A DNA stretch of 15,399 bases. Origin: Bacteroidales bacterium UBA6207. GTDB taxonomy: Bacteria; Bacteroidota; Bacteroidia; Bacteroidales; F082. Both the position numbers and the translations under genes were made by a program. Shown here piece after piece: positions 1 to 9,200 of the stretch (the stretch's first letter is position 1; each line of letters begins with the position of its first letter). The notes under the pieces were generated by a model that was given only the letters and a program-made list of their open reading frames with translations, ran no database searches and had not been told where the DNA came from. The stretch spans positions 2,958-18,356 of the forward strand of contig DISP01000237.1 in the NCBI GenBank assembly GCA_002421995.1, in the 5' to 3' direction.

Positions 1-1014
1 GGCCTCGTTAGTCCGGTCAATGGCGGAAGCGGTGCTTACCTGAATCATAAAGTAACCTGGCAACCTGCCCTGTTTGCCACAGGATATGATGTGTATTTTG
101 GTACTGACGGAGGTGGAGTTACAACCCCAACCAACATCCTGAACGGCGCTACTGTTACGGATAATTTCTTCCGTCAAAATCTTGAGCCTCTTACCACTTA
201 TTACCTCCTTGTGAAACCGCGCAATACCTTTGGAGTGGCCGAATGTCAGAACATCTATAGCTTTACAACCATGGATGTGATTTCGCAATATCCTTATGAG
301 ATGACTGTTGAAGGAGCAACAACACCTGCCTTGCCTGAGTTTTGGACTTCGATTGATAATGGATTATTAAGTTGGACAACAACTTCATTGATCGGTTACA
401 ACAGTTCCAAAGCCTTTGCTTGCTACTCGCAAAATGGTCAGGCACAAGCACTTAACAACTGGTTGATTTCACCTCCATTTCAGGTTAGTGCTGCCAAAGA
501 ATACAAGCTTACTTATGCTTACAGATGTTTCTTCCCAACAACACCTGAATCATTGAAAGTGGCTTGGGGAACAGATGCTGATGATGCAAATCTTTCGAAT
601 GTTTTGTTCGACAGCCAGACGATAAGCGATCAAAACTGGGCGGTGAACAATCATCTTATTGTTCCAGGCGTGGATGATCATATCTTTGTGGGCTGGCATG
701 CCTATACACCAAGTGGAATGGGTCAGTTTATTGATGCAGTTAAATTGGAAGACTGGGGCGCTGTGGGAATTGCCGAGAGTCCGGAGAAACAGATAAGTGT
801 CAATTATTCAAAAGGTGTTCTGGTTGTTGATGTTAAAGCCGACCTGGGTAAATTGTCTTTGACAGTATTAAACGCTGCCGGACAATCAATTGAATCGGTT
901 TCAATGCGCAATCAGGAAAAATTCCAAAAGACGCTGAACCTAACCCCCGGGGTTTATGTTGTATCTGTTAAAGGTATTGATTTTGAAAAGAATACAAAAA
1001 TTCTCGTGAATTAA
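1..1014 (+). CDS. C-terminal part of a secreted T9SS protein (FN3-like, cleaved-adhesin/choice-of-anchor J, sorting domain)
   Basis: The frame is open from base 1 to the TAA at 1012-1014, so this is the last 337 residues of a larger gene that starts upstream. Residues 1-90 resemble a fibronectin type III repeat: a tryptophan in KVTWQP, then YDVYFGT, and LEPLTTYYLLVKPRN near the end. Residues about 95-245 look like the jelly-roll 'cleaved adhesin' or choice-of-anchor J domain (NNWLISPPF, then KLTYAYRC, and a late IDAVKLED). The last 80 residues form a type A T9SS sorting domain, with LSLTVLNAAGQ, LTPGVYVVSVKG and a terminal KILVN. The family is exported through Sec, then passed across the outer membrane by T9SS and anchored or released. 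The N-terminal catalytic or binding part is missing, so the function is unknown; Bacteroidota proteins of this layout include peptidases and adhesins. The GTG at 91 is internal, not the start. Confidence 0.85.
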   Translation, partial: GLVSPVNGGSGAYLNHKVTWQPALFATGYDVYFGTDGGGVTTPTNILNGATVTDNFFRQNLEPLTTYYLLVKPRNTFGVAECQNIYSFTTMDVISQYPYEMTVEGATTPALPEFWTSIDNGLLSWTTTSLIGYNSSKAFACYSQNGQAQALNNWLISPPFQVSAAKEYKLTYAYRCFFPTTPESLKVAWGTDADDANLSNVLFDSQTISDQNWAVNNHLIVPGVDDHIFVGWHAYTPSGMGQFIDAVKLEDWGAVGIAESPEKQISVNYSKGVLVVDVKADLGKLSLTVLNAAGQSIESVSMRNQEKFQKTLNLTPGVYVVSVKGIDFEKNTKILVN

Positions 1015-1032
1015 TCAAACATGTATAAAACC

Positions 1033-1061
1033 AAAAGCCCCGTTTTCGGGGCTTTTTTTTT
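1033..1061 (+). terminator. Strong intrinsic terminator after the T9SS gene
   Basis: A perfect 10-bp stem, AAAAGCCCCG (1033-1042) pairing with CGGGGCTTTT (1047-1056), with a TTTT loop and a run of nine T from 1053. It starts 18 bases after the stop codon. The A-tract on the 5' side means it could also stop transcription from the other strand. Confidence 0.95.
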
Positions 1062-1121
1062 CAGTACTTCTAAACGTTTTTTCGTTTTTTTCGAATCGTG
1101 TTATAATGGTATAAATTCTCT

Positions 1122-1129
1122 TAGTTTTG
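1122..1129 (+). promoter_or_regulatory. Bacteroidota-type promoter -7 element for the hydrolase pair
   Basis: TAGTTTTG matches the Bacteroidota -7 consensus TAnnTTTG exactly. It lies between the upstream terminator and the first ATG of the next gene (1187), which would give a leader of roughly 50 bases. The -33 element is poor: only a GTGTT-like stretch is found about 19-24 bases upstream. A TATAAT at 1102-1107 is also present, but that is not the usual element in this phylum. Confidence 0.55.
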
Positions 1130-1186
1130 TGTCATAAAAACCGAAATCATCTAAACCAGGCTTTCCGCCAAAAAAGACCTATTCAA

Positions 1187-2056
1187 ATGAAGATGTACGC
1201 TTTTAATAAATTTCTTGCTTATCTGTTGTATGCAATCGTTTTGGGATTGATTTTCAAACCGGACCAGGTGCAGGGACAAATCAAGGTAATGACCTTTAAC
1301 ATCCGTCTCGACCATGCCGGTGATGGAGAACATAACTGGCAATTCAGAAAGAGCGAAGCTTCGGAATTGATTAATCAAAAGCAAGTGGACATTGTTGGCA
1401 CACAGGAAGTTTTAAAAAATCAGTTAGATGATTTATTGACAGGATGCAGCAGTTATGCCTCTGTCGGCGTAGGACGTTTTGATGGCAAAGAAGCTGGCGA
1501 GTACAGTGCAATTTTGTATAGGCGCGAACGCTTCGAAGTGCTTGAATCGGGCAATTTCTGGTTGAGTGAACGACCGGATGTAGCCGGTTCAAAAGGTTGG
1601 GATGCTGCCTGCGAACGGGTTGTGAGCTGGGCAAAATTCAAGGATTTAAAAAGTGGAAAACAGTTTGTTTTTTTGAATACCCATTTCGATCACATTGGTG
1701 TTGAAGCCAGAAAGAAAAGCGCGCTTTTATTGTTAGCAAAGGCAAAGATGATTGCCGGTGAATTGCCGGTGATTCTTACCGGTGACTTTAATGGTACTCC
1801 CGACTCAGAACCTGTTAAGTTGATCATCAACAGCGGATGGCTGGCCGATGCAGGTAAATTAGCAAGGCTTAGCACTGGTCCGCAGTGGAGCTTTCATGAT
1901 TTTGGGCGATTGGCAGTCGAACAGCGCCCTCTGATAGATTTTATTTTCGTAACGGATCACTTTGAGGTCATGAGCTACGAAAACATTTTCGCTCAAATTG
2001 GCAACACTTTTCATTCCGACCACAACCCAATCCTGGTTGAGCTGCAATTCAACTAA
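1187..2056 (+). CDS. Exported endonuclease/exonuclease/phosphatase (EEP) family hydrolase
   Basis: A 289-residue protein of the Mg-dependent EEP superfamily (DNase I, exonuclease III, sphingomyelinase and inositol phosphatase relatives). Residues 1-31 form a signal peptide: a short basic start, a hydrophobic core (LAYLLYAIVLGLIF) and a likely cut near QGQ. Catalytic motifs appear in order: TFNIR (N38), GTQE (E74), NTHFDH (164-169), GDFNGTPDSEP (199-209, D200 and N202), DFIF (D251) and SDHNP (277-281, H279). All the usual residues are present, so it should be active in the periplasm or outside the cell. No lipobox or T9SS domain is seen. Start choice: a TTG at 1127 in the same frame lies inside the promoter element, so ATG 1187 is preferred (ATG 1193 is possible). 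It is probably co-transcribed with the phosphoesterase 81 bases downstream. The substrate cannot be told from sequence; nucleic acid, a phosphodiester or a phospholipid head group are candidates. Confidence 0.88.
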   Translation: MKMYAFNKFLAYLLYAIVLGLIFKPDQVQGQIKVMTFNIRLDHAGDGEHNWQFRKSEASELINQKQVDIVGTQEVLKNQLDDLLTGCSSYASVGVGRFDGKEAGEYSAILYRRERFEVLESGNFWLSERPDVAGSKGWDAACERVVSWAKFKDLKSGKQFVFLNTHFDHIGVEARKKSALLLLAKAKMIAGELPVILTGDFNGTPDSEPVKLIINSGWLADAGKLARLSTGPQWSFHDFGRLAVEQRPLIDFIFVTDHFEVMSYENIFAQIGNTFHSDHNPILVELQFN

Positions 2057-2087
2057 GCGCATCTATCAAGTAGCCTGAGCTATGCAG

Positions 2088-2121
2088 CCGGCTTACTTTC
2101 GAAGGGACGTTCGCTTGCCGG
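2088..2121 (+). other. Imperfect hairpin in the gap between the two hydrolase genes
   Basis: CCGGC (2088-2092) can pair with GCCGG (2117-2121), and inside it CGAA (2100-2103) pairs with TTCG (2110-2113), separated by an unpaired bulge. There is no T-run after it, so it is not a terminator and does not argue against co-transcription. It may be chance. Confidence 0.25.
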
Positions 2122-2137
2122 ACGGGGTTTTCTGTTA

Positions 2138-3634
2138 ATGAATCGTCTTATCGTTTTTATACACCGTAATATGCAAAAATACCCCATTACCGCCACTCTG
2201 ATAGCAGTTATTATTATCGTGCTTGCTTCCCCCGTTTCCCGGGCGCAACCCAATCAGCAGCCCCTGAAGTTTGGCAAGGATAAAACCTTCAAGATTGCCC
2301 AATTCACCGATATTCATTGGGATAATAACATTGCAGCATCATGTGAAAAAACGCTGGATCTTATGAAAACGATCATCAATATTGAGCAACCCGATTTGGT
2401 TGTCCTGACCGGTGATATTGTTACCGTAAGTCCTGCCCGCGAAGGATGGAGACGTATAGGCGAACTTTTGGCCCTGTATGGAAAACCCTGGGCTGTTGTT
2501 TTGGGAAACCATGATGATGAAACAGATATGACGCGGAGCGAGATATTTTCTTATCTCGCTGAACTACCCGGTTTTATTGGCGAAGTGGGAACAGTTTCTG
2601 GCGTTGGAAATTACATAAAACCTGTTTTGTCATCTGATGAGAAAGCAAATTCTTCCTTGCTTTATTTCATTGATTCACATGCATATACCGATATGGAGGG
2701 AGTTGGATATTACGACTGGATCAAGTTTGACCAAATTCAGTGGTACAGGCAGCAAAGTGCCCTTTTTACTGCAGAAAACAACAAAGTGCCATTGCCTGCA
2801 CTTGCTTTTTTCCATATTCCTACACGGGAATACAACGAGGTTTACAACCTTTCCACAAGCGTCGGTTTAAAGAACGAAGATGTGGCCTCGGCCGCAATAA
2901 ACCCCGGTATGACGGCAGCATTTATCGAAGCTGGTGATGTGATGGCAACTTTTGTTGGTCACGATCATGTGAATAATTATATAGGTATTTATCATGGGCT
3001 TGCATTGGCCTATGGGCAAAAGACAGGCTTTAATTCATACGGAGACCTCCCGCAGGGTGCACGGATTATTCAACTTTTCGAGGGAAAACGCAGCTTTAAT
3101 ACCTGGATCAGAACGTATGACGGAGAATCATACCATTACAATTATCCCTTTGGTCAAAGCTTCAAAAACGATGGCTTTACCTTCAGAAAAAGCATGGAAA
3201 TCAACGATGCTGTTCAGGGACTCAAATTCCGGTACTATGAAGGCTCTTTTAAGTCTGTTGAGGATTTTCAGCGTTTGGAACCCTTGAAAACCGGCCTGAT
3301 TGAGGCGCCGGAAGTGAACCAAATACGCGAAAAAAGCAATTTTGGATATGTTTTTGAAGGATTCATTCACATTCCTGCCACAGGCTTGTACAGGTTTTAT
3401 ACAAGCTCGGATGATGGCTCAACACTTTGGATTGATGACGAAAAGCTAGTTGACAATGACGGGCTTCATGGCCATAAAAAAGTTGAGTCGGTAACTGCTC
3501 TTGAGCAAGGATTTCACTCAGTTAAAATCTGCTATTTTAATGGAACGGGAGGACAATTTCTGGAGCTGGGTTATTCGTCAATACATCAGCAAGAAGAAAA
3601 AATCCCTGCATCCTGGTTTTTCTGGTCACGTTGA
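2138..3634 (+). CDS. Exported calcineurin-like metallophosphoesterase with C-terminal PA14-like domain
   Basis: A 498-residue protein with two modules. Residues 48-320 are a dinuclear-metal phosphoesterase of the purple acid phosphatase/Dcr2-like type. It shows FTDIH (D58, H60), TGDI (D93), GNHDDE (123-128), FFHIP (H226) and VGHDHVNNY (GHDH 274-277), so all metal and catalytic motifs are intact. Residues about 363-490 resemble a PA14 domain: FEGFIHIPATGLYRF, then SSDDGSTLWIDD, LVDNDG and a final LELGYS. PA14 domains often bind carbohydrate or extend substrate specificity. The N-terminus has a signal peptide with a hydrophobic core at about residues 16-30 and a possible cut after SRA. An internal ATG at 2171 would give a cleaner signal peptide and may be the true start. 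It likely removes phosphate from an extracellular or periplasmic ester, perhaps a product of the preceding EEP enzyme (inference). No terminator is visible after it. Confidence 0.88.
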   Translation: MNRLIVFIHRNMQKYPITATLIAVIIIVLASPVSRAQPNQQPLKFGKDKTFKIAQFTDIHWDNNIAASCEKTLDLMKTIINIEQPDLVVLTGDIVTVSPAREGWRRIGELLALYGKPWAVVLGNHDDETDMTRSEIFSYLAELPGFIGEVGTVSGVGNYIKPVLSSDEKANSSLLYFIDSHAYTDMEGVGYYDWIKFDQIQWYRQQSALFTAENNKVPLPALAFFHIPTREYNEVYNLSTSVGLKNEDVASAAINPGMTAAFIEAGDVMATFVGHDHVNNYIGIYHGLALAYGQKTGFNSYGDLPQGARIIQLFEGKRSFNTWIRTYDGESYHYNYPFGQSFKNDGFTFRKSMEINDAVQGLKFRYYEGSFKSVEDFQRLEPLKTGLIEAPEVNQIREKSNFGYVFEGFIHIPATGLYRFYTSSDDGSTLWIDDEKLVDNDGLHGHKKVESVTALEQGFHSVKICYFNGTGGQFLELGYSSIHQQEEKIPASWFFWSR

Positions 3635-3907
3635 CGAAAATCGCTTCAAAAAACACAAATATACATATATCAATAAGTTTGTGTGAAATCCCAATATCAT
3701 TTGCCCTAAGTGTTTCACTGAATGTTTTGCAAAGCGTTTAAACATTTCAATTACTCACTATTTTCTTACTGAAACATTCTCAATAGGTTAAGCCTAAAAA
3801 CTTATTTAGATTGAATATAAATTGCTGCTAATCAGCGTATAAACAATTCCTGACCTTGAAATAATCTCTACTTTAGTTCACCCAAAACCGGAAAAATTAA
3901 AGAGATT
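3635..3907 (+). other. 273-base AT-rich intergenic region upstream of the transhydrogenase operon
   Basis: No open frame of coding character and no GC-rich terminator hairpin are visible. It is strongly AT-rich. It holds a spaced 8-base inverted repeat, GAATGTTT (3720-3727) and AAACATTC (3772-3779), which could be an operator but is easily expected by chance at this composition. The likely promoter for the downstream operon is at its 3' end. Confidence 0.5.
3869..3876 (+). promoter_or_regulatory. Possible -7 element for the transhydrogenase operon
   Basis: TACTTTAG matches seven of eight positions, one mismatch from TAnnTTTG. It lies 31 bases before the ATG at 3908 and implies a leader of about 25 bases. 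No convincing -33 TTG at the usual spacing was found, so this is tentative. Confidence 0.35.
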
Positions 3908-4435
3908 ATGCGAATTAACCGTATTGCTTCAACCCCACTGCTTCAACAGAACGAAGAGCCCGATCTGCTTGCGTTGCAACCCTATTTCGAGAAATACAAA
4001 AACAAGCATGGGAGCCTTATCCCGCTTTTACAAGCCACGCAAGAGCTGTATGGTTTTTTGCCCGAAAAATCCTTTCAGCTGATTTCTTCTGAAACAGGCG
4101 TGCCTGTGGCCGATATTTACGGTGTTGCCACCTTTTATGCGCAATTCAGGTTGAAACCGGTTGGAAAAAATATTGTCAAAGTCTGTCATGGCACTGCTTG
4201 CCACGTTCAAAATGCCAACGCCTTAACGGATGCACTCAAAGATGAGTTGCTGGTGAAAGACGGCGAAACAACACCCGATGGGCTTTTTACGCTCGAATCG
4301 GTGGCATGCCTTGGCTGCTGTTCGTTGGCTCCCGTGATGATGATTGGCGAAAATACATATGGCAAACTCAATGGAAAAGCTGCTGTTAGGATCATTCGCG
4401 ATGTGAAAAACCAATCCGCTTCGGCCAACAAATAA
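3908..4435 (+). CDS. NuoE/HydC-like [2Fe-2S] subunit (StnA-like) of an electron-bifurcating complex
   Basis: A 175-residue thioredoxin-fold [2Fe-2S] protein of the 24-kDa complex I subunit family (NuoE, HydC, StnA). The N-terminal helical part (SLIPLLQATQELYGFLP, then VPVADIYGVATFYAQF) is typical. Cluster ligands are C93 and C98 in VCHGTACHV, and C134 and C138 in ACLGCCS, giving the family pattern C-x4-C ... C-x3-C; C137 is an additional cysteine. In the related HydABC and Stn complexes this subunit pairs with the NuoF-like flavoprotein and forms part of the bifurcating core. The next gene starts 6 bases downstream, so the two are surely co-transcribed. The length is normal for the family and the protein is cytoplasmic. 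Function as a NuoE-like subunit is certain; the name StnA rests on the whole operon. Confidence 0.92.
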   Translation: MRINRIASTPLLQQNEEPDLLALQPYFEKYKNKHGSLIPLLQATQELYGFLPEKSFQLISSETGVPVADIYGVATFYAQFRLKPVGKNIVKVCHGTACHVQNANALTDALKDELLVKDGETTPDGLFTLESVACLGCCSLAPVMMIGENTYGKLNGKAAVRIIRDVKNQSASANK

Positions 4436-4441
4436 AAATTT

Positions 4442-6229
4442 ATGGAAACGACAATGAAACCTAAGGTAATAGTGGGATTGGGCAGTTGTGGCATTGCGGC
4501 CGGAGCTTCCAAAACCTACAATAAAATTGAAGCATTAATGACAGCCGGTTTGCTCGATTGCGAGCTTTCGAAAACAAGCTGCGTTGGCATGTGCTATAAA
4601 GAGCCTCTCGTTGAAGTACACGACCAAAACGGTTGGGTGATGTATGGCGATATGACCGAAGACAAAGTGGAAGAAATATTGAAGCGTCATATCATTGATA
4701 ATGAGATTGTTGCTGATATGGCGGTCAGAAGTGAACTGCACAAAGGAACAGAAGACGCTTTTTTTGAAGGACAGGTTCGCATCGCTTTGCGCAATTGTGG
4801 TCACATCAATCCCGAATCGCTCGAAGAAGCCGAAAAACATGACGCCTACAAAGCCATCCGCAGCATTCTCGAAACCGGTATGGACGCTCCAACCCTCATA
4901 CAAAAAGTGCTGGATTCCGGGCTGCGTGGCCGTGGGGGCGGCGGTTTTCCTACAGGCCTGAAATGGCGCTTCGCAGCGCAAAGCAAGGGCGATGAAAAAT
5001 ACATCATCTGCAATGCTGATGAGGGCGACCCGGGTGCTTTCATGGATCGCTCTCTGCTCGAAGGCGATCCGCATGCTGTGCTCGAAGGTATGATGATTGG
5101 TGGTTTTGCCATTGGTGCTTCCGCAGGGGTGATCTATTGCCGCGCTGAATATCCGCTGGCCATCAAACGCCTGAATATTGCCATTGGCCAGGCCAAAGCA
5201 AAAGGATATCTCGGTAATAATGTCTTCGGTCGCGAAGGCTTTTCATTCGATATTTATGTAAAAGAAGGCGCCGGTGCCTTTGTTTGCGGCGAAGAAACCG
5301 CCCTCATCGCCTCCATCGAGGGACAAAGAGGAATGCCAAGGAAAAGACCTCCTTTCCCGGCTGTATCGGGTCTTTGGCAAAAACCTACCAATATCAACAA
5401 CGTTGAAACCTGGGCCAATATTCCCTGGATTATCAACAACGGCCCTGCTGCTTATGCTGCTTATGGCACCGAAAAAAGCAAGGGAACAAAAGTGTTTGCG
5501 CTCACCGGAAAAATCAAAAACGGTGGCCTTGTCGAAGTGCCGATGGGCATCACCATCAACGACATCATCTTCAAACTGGGTGGCGGCATTCAAAACGGTA
5601 AAAAGTTTAAGGCTGTGCAACTTGGCGGCCCGTCGGGAGGTTGCATCCCCGCCGAGCTTGGAAACACGATTGTGGATTATGACTCGGTGAACGCCACCGG
5701 TGCTATCATGGGATCGGGCGGCATGGTTGTCATGGACGAATCTACCTGTATGATTGATCTGGCCAAGTTTTTTCTGCACTTCACCCAGGATGAAAGCTGC
5801 GGAAAATGCACTTTTTGCCGGATCGGGACAAAGCGAATGCTTGAGATTTTGGAACGCATCACCGAAGGTAAAGGCGAACCCGAAGACATTCAAAAGTTGG
5901 AAGCCCTGGCCTATCAGATCAAAAACAACTCCTTATGCGGACTGGGCCAAACGGCTCCAAACCCTGTGTTGACAACACTTCGCTATTTCCGACATGAATA
6001 TGAAGCCCATATTTTCGATAAGAAATGCCCGGCAAAAGTGTGCAAACCGCTGCTTCATTATCACATTGATCAGGAAGCATGCACCGGCTGTACAGTATGT
6101 GCAAAAAAATGCCCTGTTAACGCCATTGACGGCGATCGCAAACAGCCTCATCTGATCAATCAGGAAATTTGCATCCAGTGTGGAGAATGCTTCACAGTGT
6201 GTAAGTTCGATGCGGTGACAGTTGATTAA
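4442..6229 (+). CDS. NuoF/HydB-like FMN, NADH-binding, iron-sulfur subunit (StnB-like)
   Basis: A 595-residue flavoprotein with four modules. Residues 1-85 are a thioredoxin-like domain with cysteines at 16, 40, 47 and 51. Residues about 120-440 are the NuoF core, with the FMN/NADH-binding glycine-rich loop LRGRGGGGFPTGLKW (161-175), the NADEGDPGAF segment (191-200) and the loop EGAGAFVCGEETALI (275-289). Residues 450-505 hold the [4Fe-4S] site ESCGKCTFCRIG (C453, C456, C459) plus C499. Residues 540-595 are a two-cluster ferredoxin (C547, C550, C553, C557 and C577, C580, C583, C587). The extra N- and C-terminal domains separate HydB/StnB/HoxF-like proteins from plain respiratory NuoF. It oxidises or reduces NAD(H) at FMN and, in the bifurcating family, splits electrons with ferredoxin. 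The downstream gene begins 19 bases after this stop codon. Confidence 0.93.
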   Translation: METTMKPKVIVGLGSCGIAAGASKTYNKIEALMTAGLLDCELSKTSCVGMCYKEPLVEVHDQNGWVMYGDMTEDKVEEILKRHIIDNEIVADMAVRSELHKGTEDAFFEGQVRIALRNCGHINPESLEEAEKHDAYKAIRSILETGMDAPTLIQKVLDSGLRGRGGGGFPTGLKWRFAAQSKGDEKYIICNADEGDPGAFMDRSLLEGDPHAVLEGMMIGGFAIGASAGVIYCRAEYPLAIKRLNIAIGQAKAKGYLGNNVFGREGFSFDIYVKEGAGAFVCGEETALIASIEGQRGMPRKRPPFPAVSGLWQKPTNINNVETWANIPWIINNGPAAYAAYGTEKSKGTKVFALTGKIKNGGLVEVPMGITINDIIFKLGGGIQNGKKFKAVQLGGPSGGCIPAELGNTIVDYDSVNATGAIMGSGGMVVMDESTCMIDLAKFFLHFTQDESCGKCTFCRIGTKRMLEILERITEGKGEPEDIQKLEALAYQIKNNSLCGLGQTAPNPVLTTLRYFRHEYEAHIFDKKCPAKVCKPLLHYHIDQEACTGCTVCAKKCPVNAIDGDRKQPHLINQEICIQCGECFTVCKFDAVTVD

Positions 6230-6248
6230 TTTTTTGAAAAAACGATTT

Positions 6249-9200
6249 ATGAGCCAGTATATCAATATAAAACTAAACGGAAAAGAAGTCAAAGGCTTTC
6301 AGGGCGAAACCATCTATGAGTGCGCCTCACGCCATGGTATCGAGATACCAACCTTGTGTCACGATCCACGTGTTGATCCTTATTCGTCATGCTATGTGTG
6401 TGTGGTTGAGGTAGCCGGAATGCGCGGACATCAGCCTTCATGCTCCACCGCTATTGCCGAAGGAATGGAGATTCAAACCGAAACCGAAACAGTGAAAGCA
6501 GCGCGCAAAACGGCACTCGACCTGTTGCTGAGCAACCATTATGCCGATTGCATGGGGCCATGCAAACAAACCTGTCCTGCCGGTGTTGATGTGCAAGGGT
6601 ATATCTCGCTGATTGACAAAGGCCGTTATAGCGATGCCGTTGCACTGATCAAAGAAACCAATCCCTTGCCGGCCATCTGTGGCCGCGTTTGCGTTCGCCC
6701 GTGCGAAGCTGCTTGCCGCAGAGGATTGATGGAAGAAGGAGCGGCAGTGGGCATTGATTACCTGAAACGCTTTGCTGCTGATTTTGACCTGCAATCACCT
6801 GAGAAGTTTGTTCCGCAAATCAAACCCGAAACCGGAAAAAAAGTTGCTGTGATTGGTGCCGGTCCGGGTGGTCTGTCAACAGCGTGGTTTCTGCGCCTCG
6901 AAGGCCATCAGGTCGAAATATTCGAAGCAGCTTCTCAACCGGGTGGCTGGCTGCGCTATGGAATACCGGAATATCGTCTTCCTAACGACCTGCTCGACAG
7001 TGAGGTGAAGAATATAACCGATCTGGGCGTGAAAATTCATTACCACCAACGGCTTGGTGACGGGCTGAGCTACAGCTCTTTGCAAAATCAGTTCGATGCC
7101 ACTGTGCTGACAATTGGTTCGCAGAAAGGAACAAGTGTTGGCTGCCCCGGTGATGATGCCGGGAATGTTTTCAGCGGTATTGATTTCCTGAAAAATATGG
7201 AAGTTACCGGTCAGCGCTACGATTTTTCAGGCAAGACCGTTGTTGTGGTCGGCGGTGGCAATACAGCCATGGACTGTTGCCGGACGGCTAAGCGCTGTAA
7301 AGCCGAAAAGGTGTATGTGGTATATAGGCGTACCGAAAAAGAAATGCCTGCCAACCCCATTGAAATTCATGAATCTAAACTGGAATGTGTTGAATACCTG
7401 TTTCTTACCAACCCGACAGAGATTCTAAAAGATGACGATGGAAAGCTGAAAGCCTTACGTTTGATCCGCATGGATTTGGGAGAGCCTGATGCCTCAGGAC
7501 GTCGCCGTCCGGTACCTGTTGTCGGCTCTGAGTTTGATCTGGCTGCTGATTACGTTCTTGCTGCCATCGGGCAAAAAACGGACGTCAATTTTATTGACGA
7601 CATCAATGCCGGTAGCACCGGCGGAAGCTTAAAGCTAACGCGCTGGGGAGACATTGAAGCCGATAAGAAAACCTTGCAAACCGGCATCCCGTCTGTGTTT
7701 GCTGCAGGCGATGGCGTGACTGGGCCTGCCACCATCATCGAAGCCATTGCACAGGCAAAAGTGGCTGCTTTGTCCTGTCATCAATTCCTGACAGGGGCGA
7801 AAATTGAACCTATGCCGAAGGAATTCTTGAGTAAGAAGGATAATTTTAAAAAACAGGAGCCGACAGATTATAAAAATCGCTATCCACATCAGTTGCGCCA
7901 GGAGATGCCTGTGCTTGAGGCCTGCGATCGAAATAATTTCAACGAAGTTGAGCTTGGCTATGCCGGTGAATTTGTGGCACAGATGGAAGCGAGCCGTTGT
8001 TTGGAATGTGGTTGCAACGCCATCTATACCTGCGATCTGAAAAAGTATTCAACTGAATATGAAGCCGATCAAAAGGCTTTTGCCGGCGAATTTACTGAAT
8101 ACAAAATTGATTTCAGACATCCATTTATTGAAATTGACAGCAATAAATGTATTCTTTGCTCGCGCTGCATCAGAATCTGTCGCGATGTGGTTGGTGCCGG
8201 GGCACTTGGCCTTGTAAACCGGGGCTTTAAAAGCTATGTGGCTCCTGCAATGGAGCTTCCGCTCAACGAAACAAGTTGCGAGAGCTGCGGCCTTTGCATC
8301 ACGGCTTGCCCGACAGGTGCTATCAGCGAAAATTTTGATTTCAAACCCGGACCACTCCCGCTCGAAACCATTCAGGCTGTTGATATGTTTGGCTCGGAAG
8401 GCTACGAAATCAATCTGCATCACTACAGAGGTCAGTTTTACGGAGCTTCATCGCGTATGGGCGAAATCAACCGTATGGATTTGATCAACCGGCGCCAATT
8501 GTTTGGTTATAAATTGTTTAACTCTAAGGATCGCGTTAAAAAACCATTACTGAAAAAGGACGGACAATTTGTCGAGATTTCTTTTGAAGAGGCATATCAA
8601 ATTATAGCTGAGAAAATTGGTAAGGTTGATGCCGATCAGAATGCTTTTTTCGGGGGTGCACGTTTGACCAACGAAGAGCTGTATATGATCCAAAAACTGG
8701 CCAGAGCTGGTGCCAAAACCAATAACGTCAGCAGTTTTCACTACATGGGCAGGGGAGATGGTTATTTCTTCAATTCCAATGAAAACGCATCCTATTGCGA
8801 CCTGAGAGGTGCCGGAAAAATATTCTTTGCCGGCAACGAAGTGCATCTTGATCATCCGGTAATCAATCACATTGCTTTCAATACAAAACACAAGGAAAAT
8901 ATTGAAATTGTGTTGATTACAACAAATCCAGACAGCAAGTTCAGTAATAAAGCCGACAGGGTCATCAGCATCGGAAACTACTTTTACTTTCTGAAAGCAG
9001 TGAATCATTACCTTGTGAGCAATGGCTTGCACAATGCGCTGTTCATCAAAGACCGAACCGGAAAGTTTGAAACTTACAAGAAGGAACTGCTGAAATGCGA
9101 TTTTGATAAGCTGCTGCAAATGGCTGGTACAGATGCCGAAACAGTTGCCAGTTTTGCAGTGGAGTTCAATGATGAGATGAATGGTATCCTGGTATTTCAG

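Noticed and set aside
1102..1107. TATAAT as an E. coli-type -10 element
   Set aside because: The primary sigma factor of Bacteroidota prefers TAnnTTTG, and a perfect match lies just downstream.
1127..1186. Extended N-terminus of the EEP gene from a TTG at 1127
   Set aside because: It overlaps the -7 promoter element and adds a charged stretch before a good signal peptide; ATG 1187 fits better.
3720..3779. Inverted repeat GAATGTTT ... AAACATTC as an operator
   Set aside because: Eight AT-rich bases separated by 44 bases are readily expected by chance here, and it is about 90 bases from the likely promoter.
5243..5893. Long antisense open frame opposite the NuoF-like gene
   Set aside because: It mirrors the codon pattern of the strongly supported plus-strand gene and shows no protein-family features.
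6222..6248. TTG start for the StnC-like gene, overlapping the NuoF-like stop
   Set aside because: The extra nine residues are not part of the ferredoxin fold, while ATG 6249 starts it directly.
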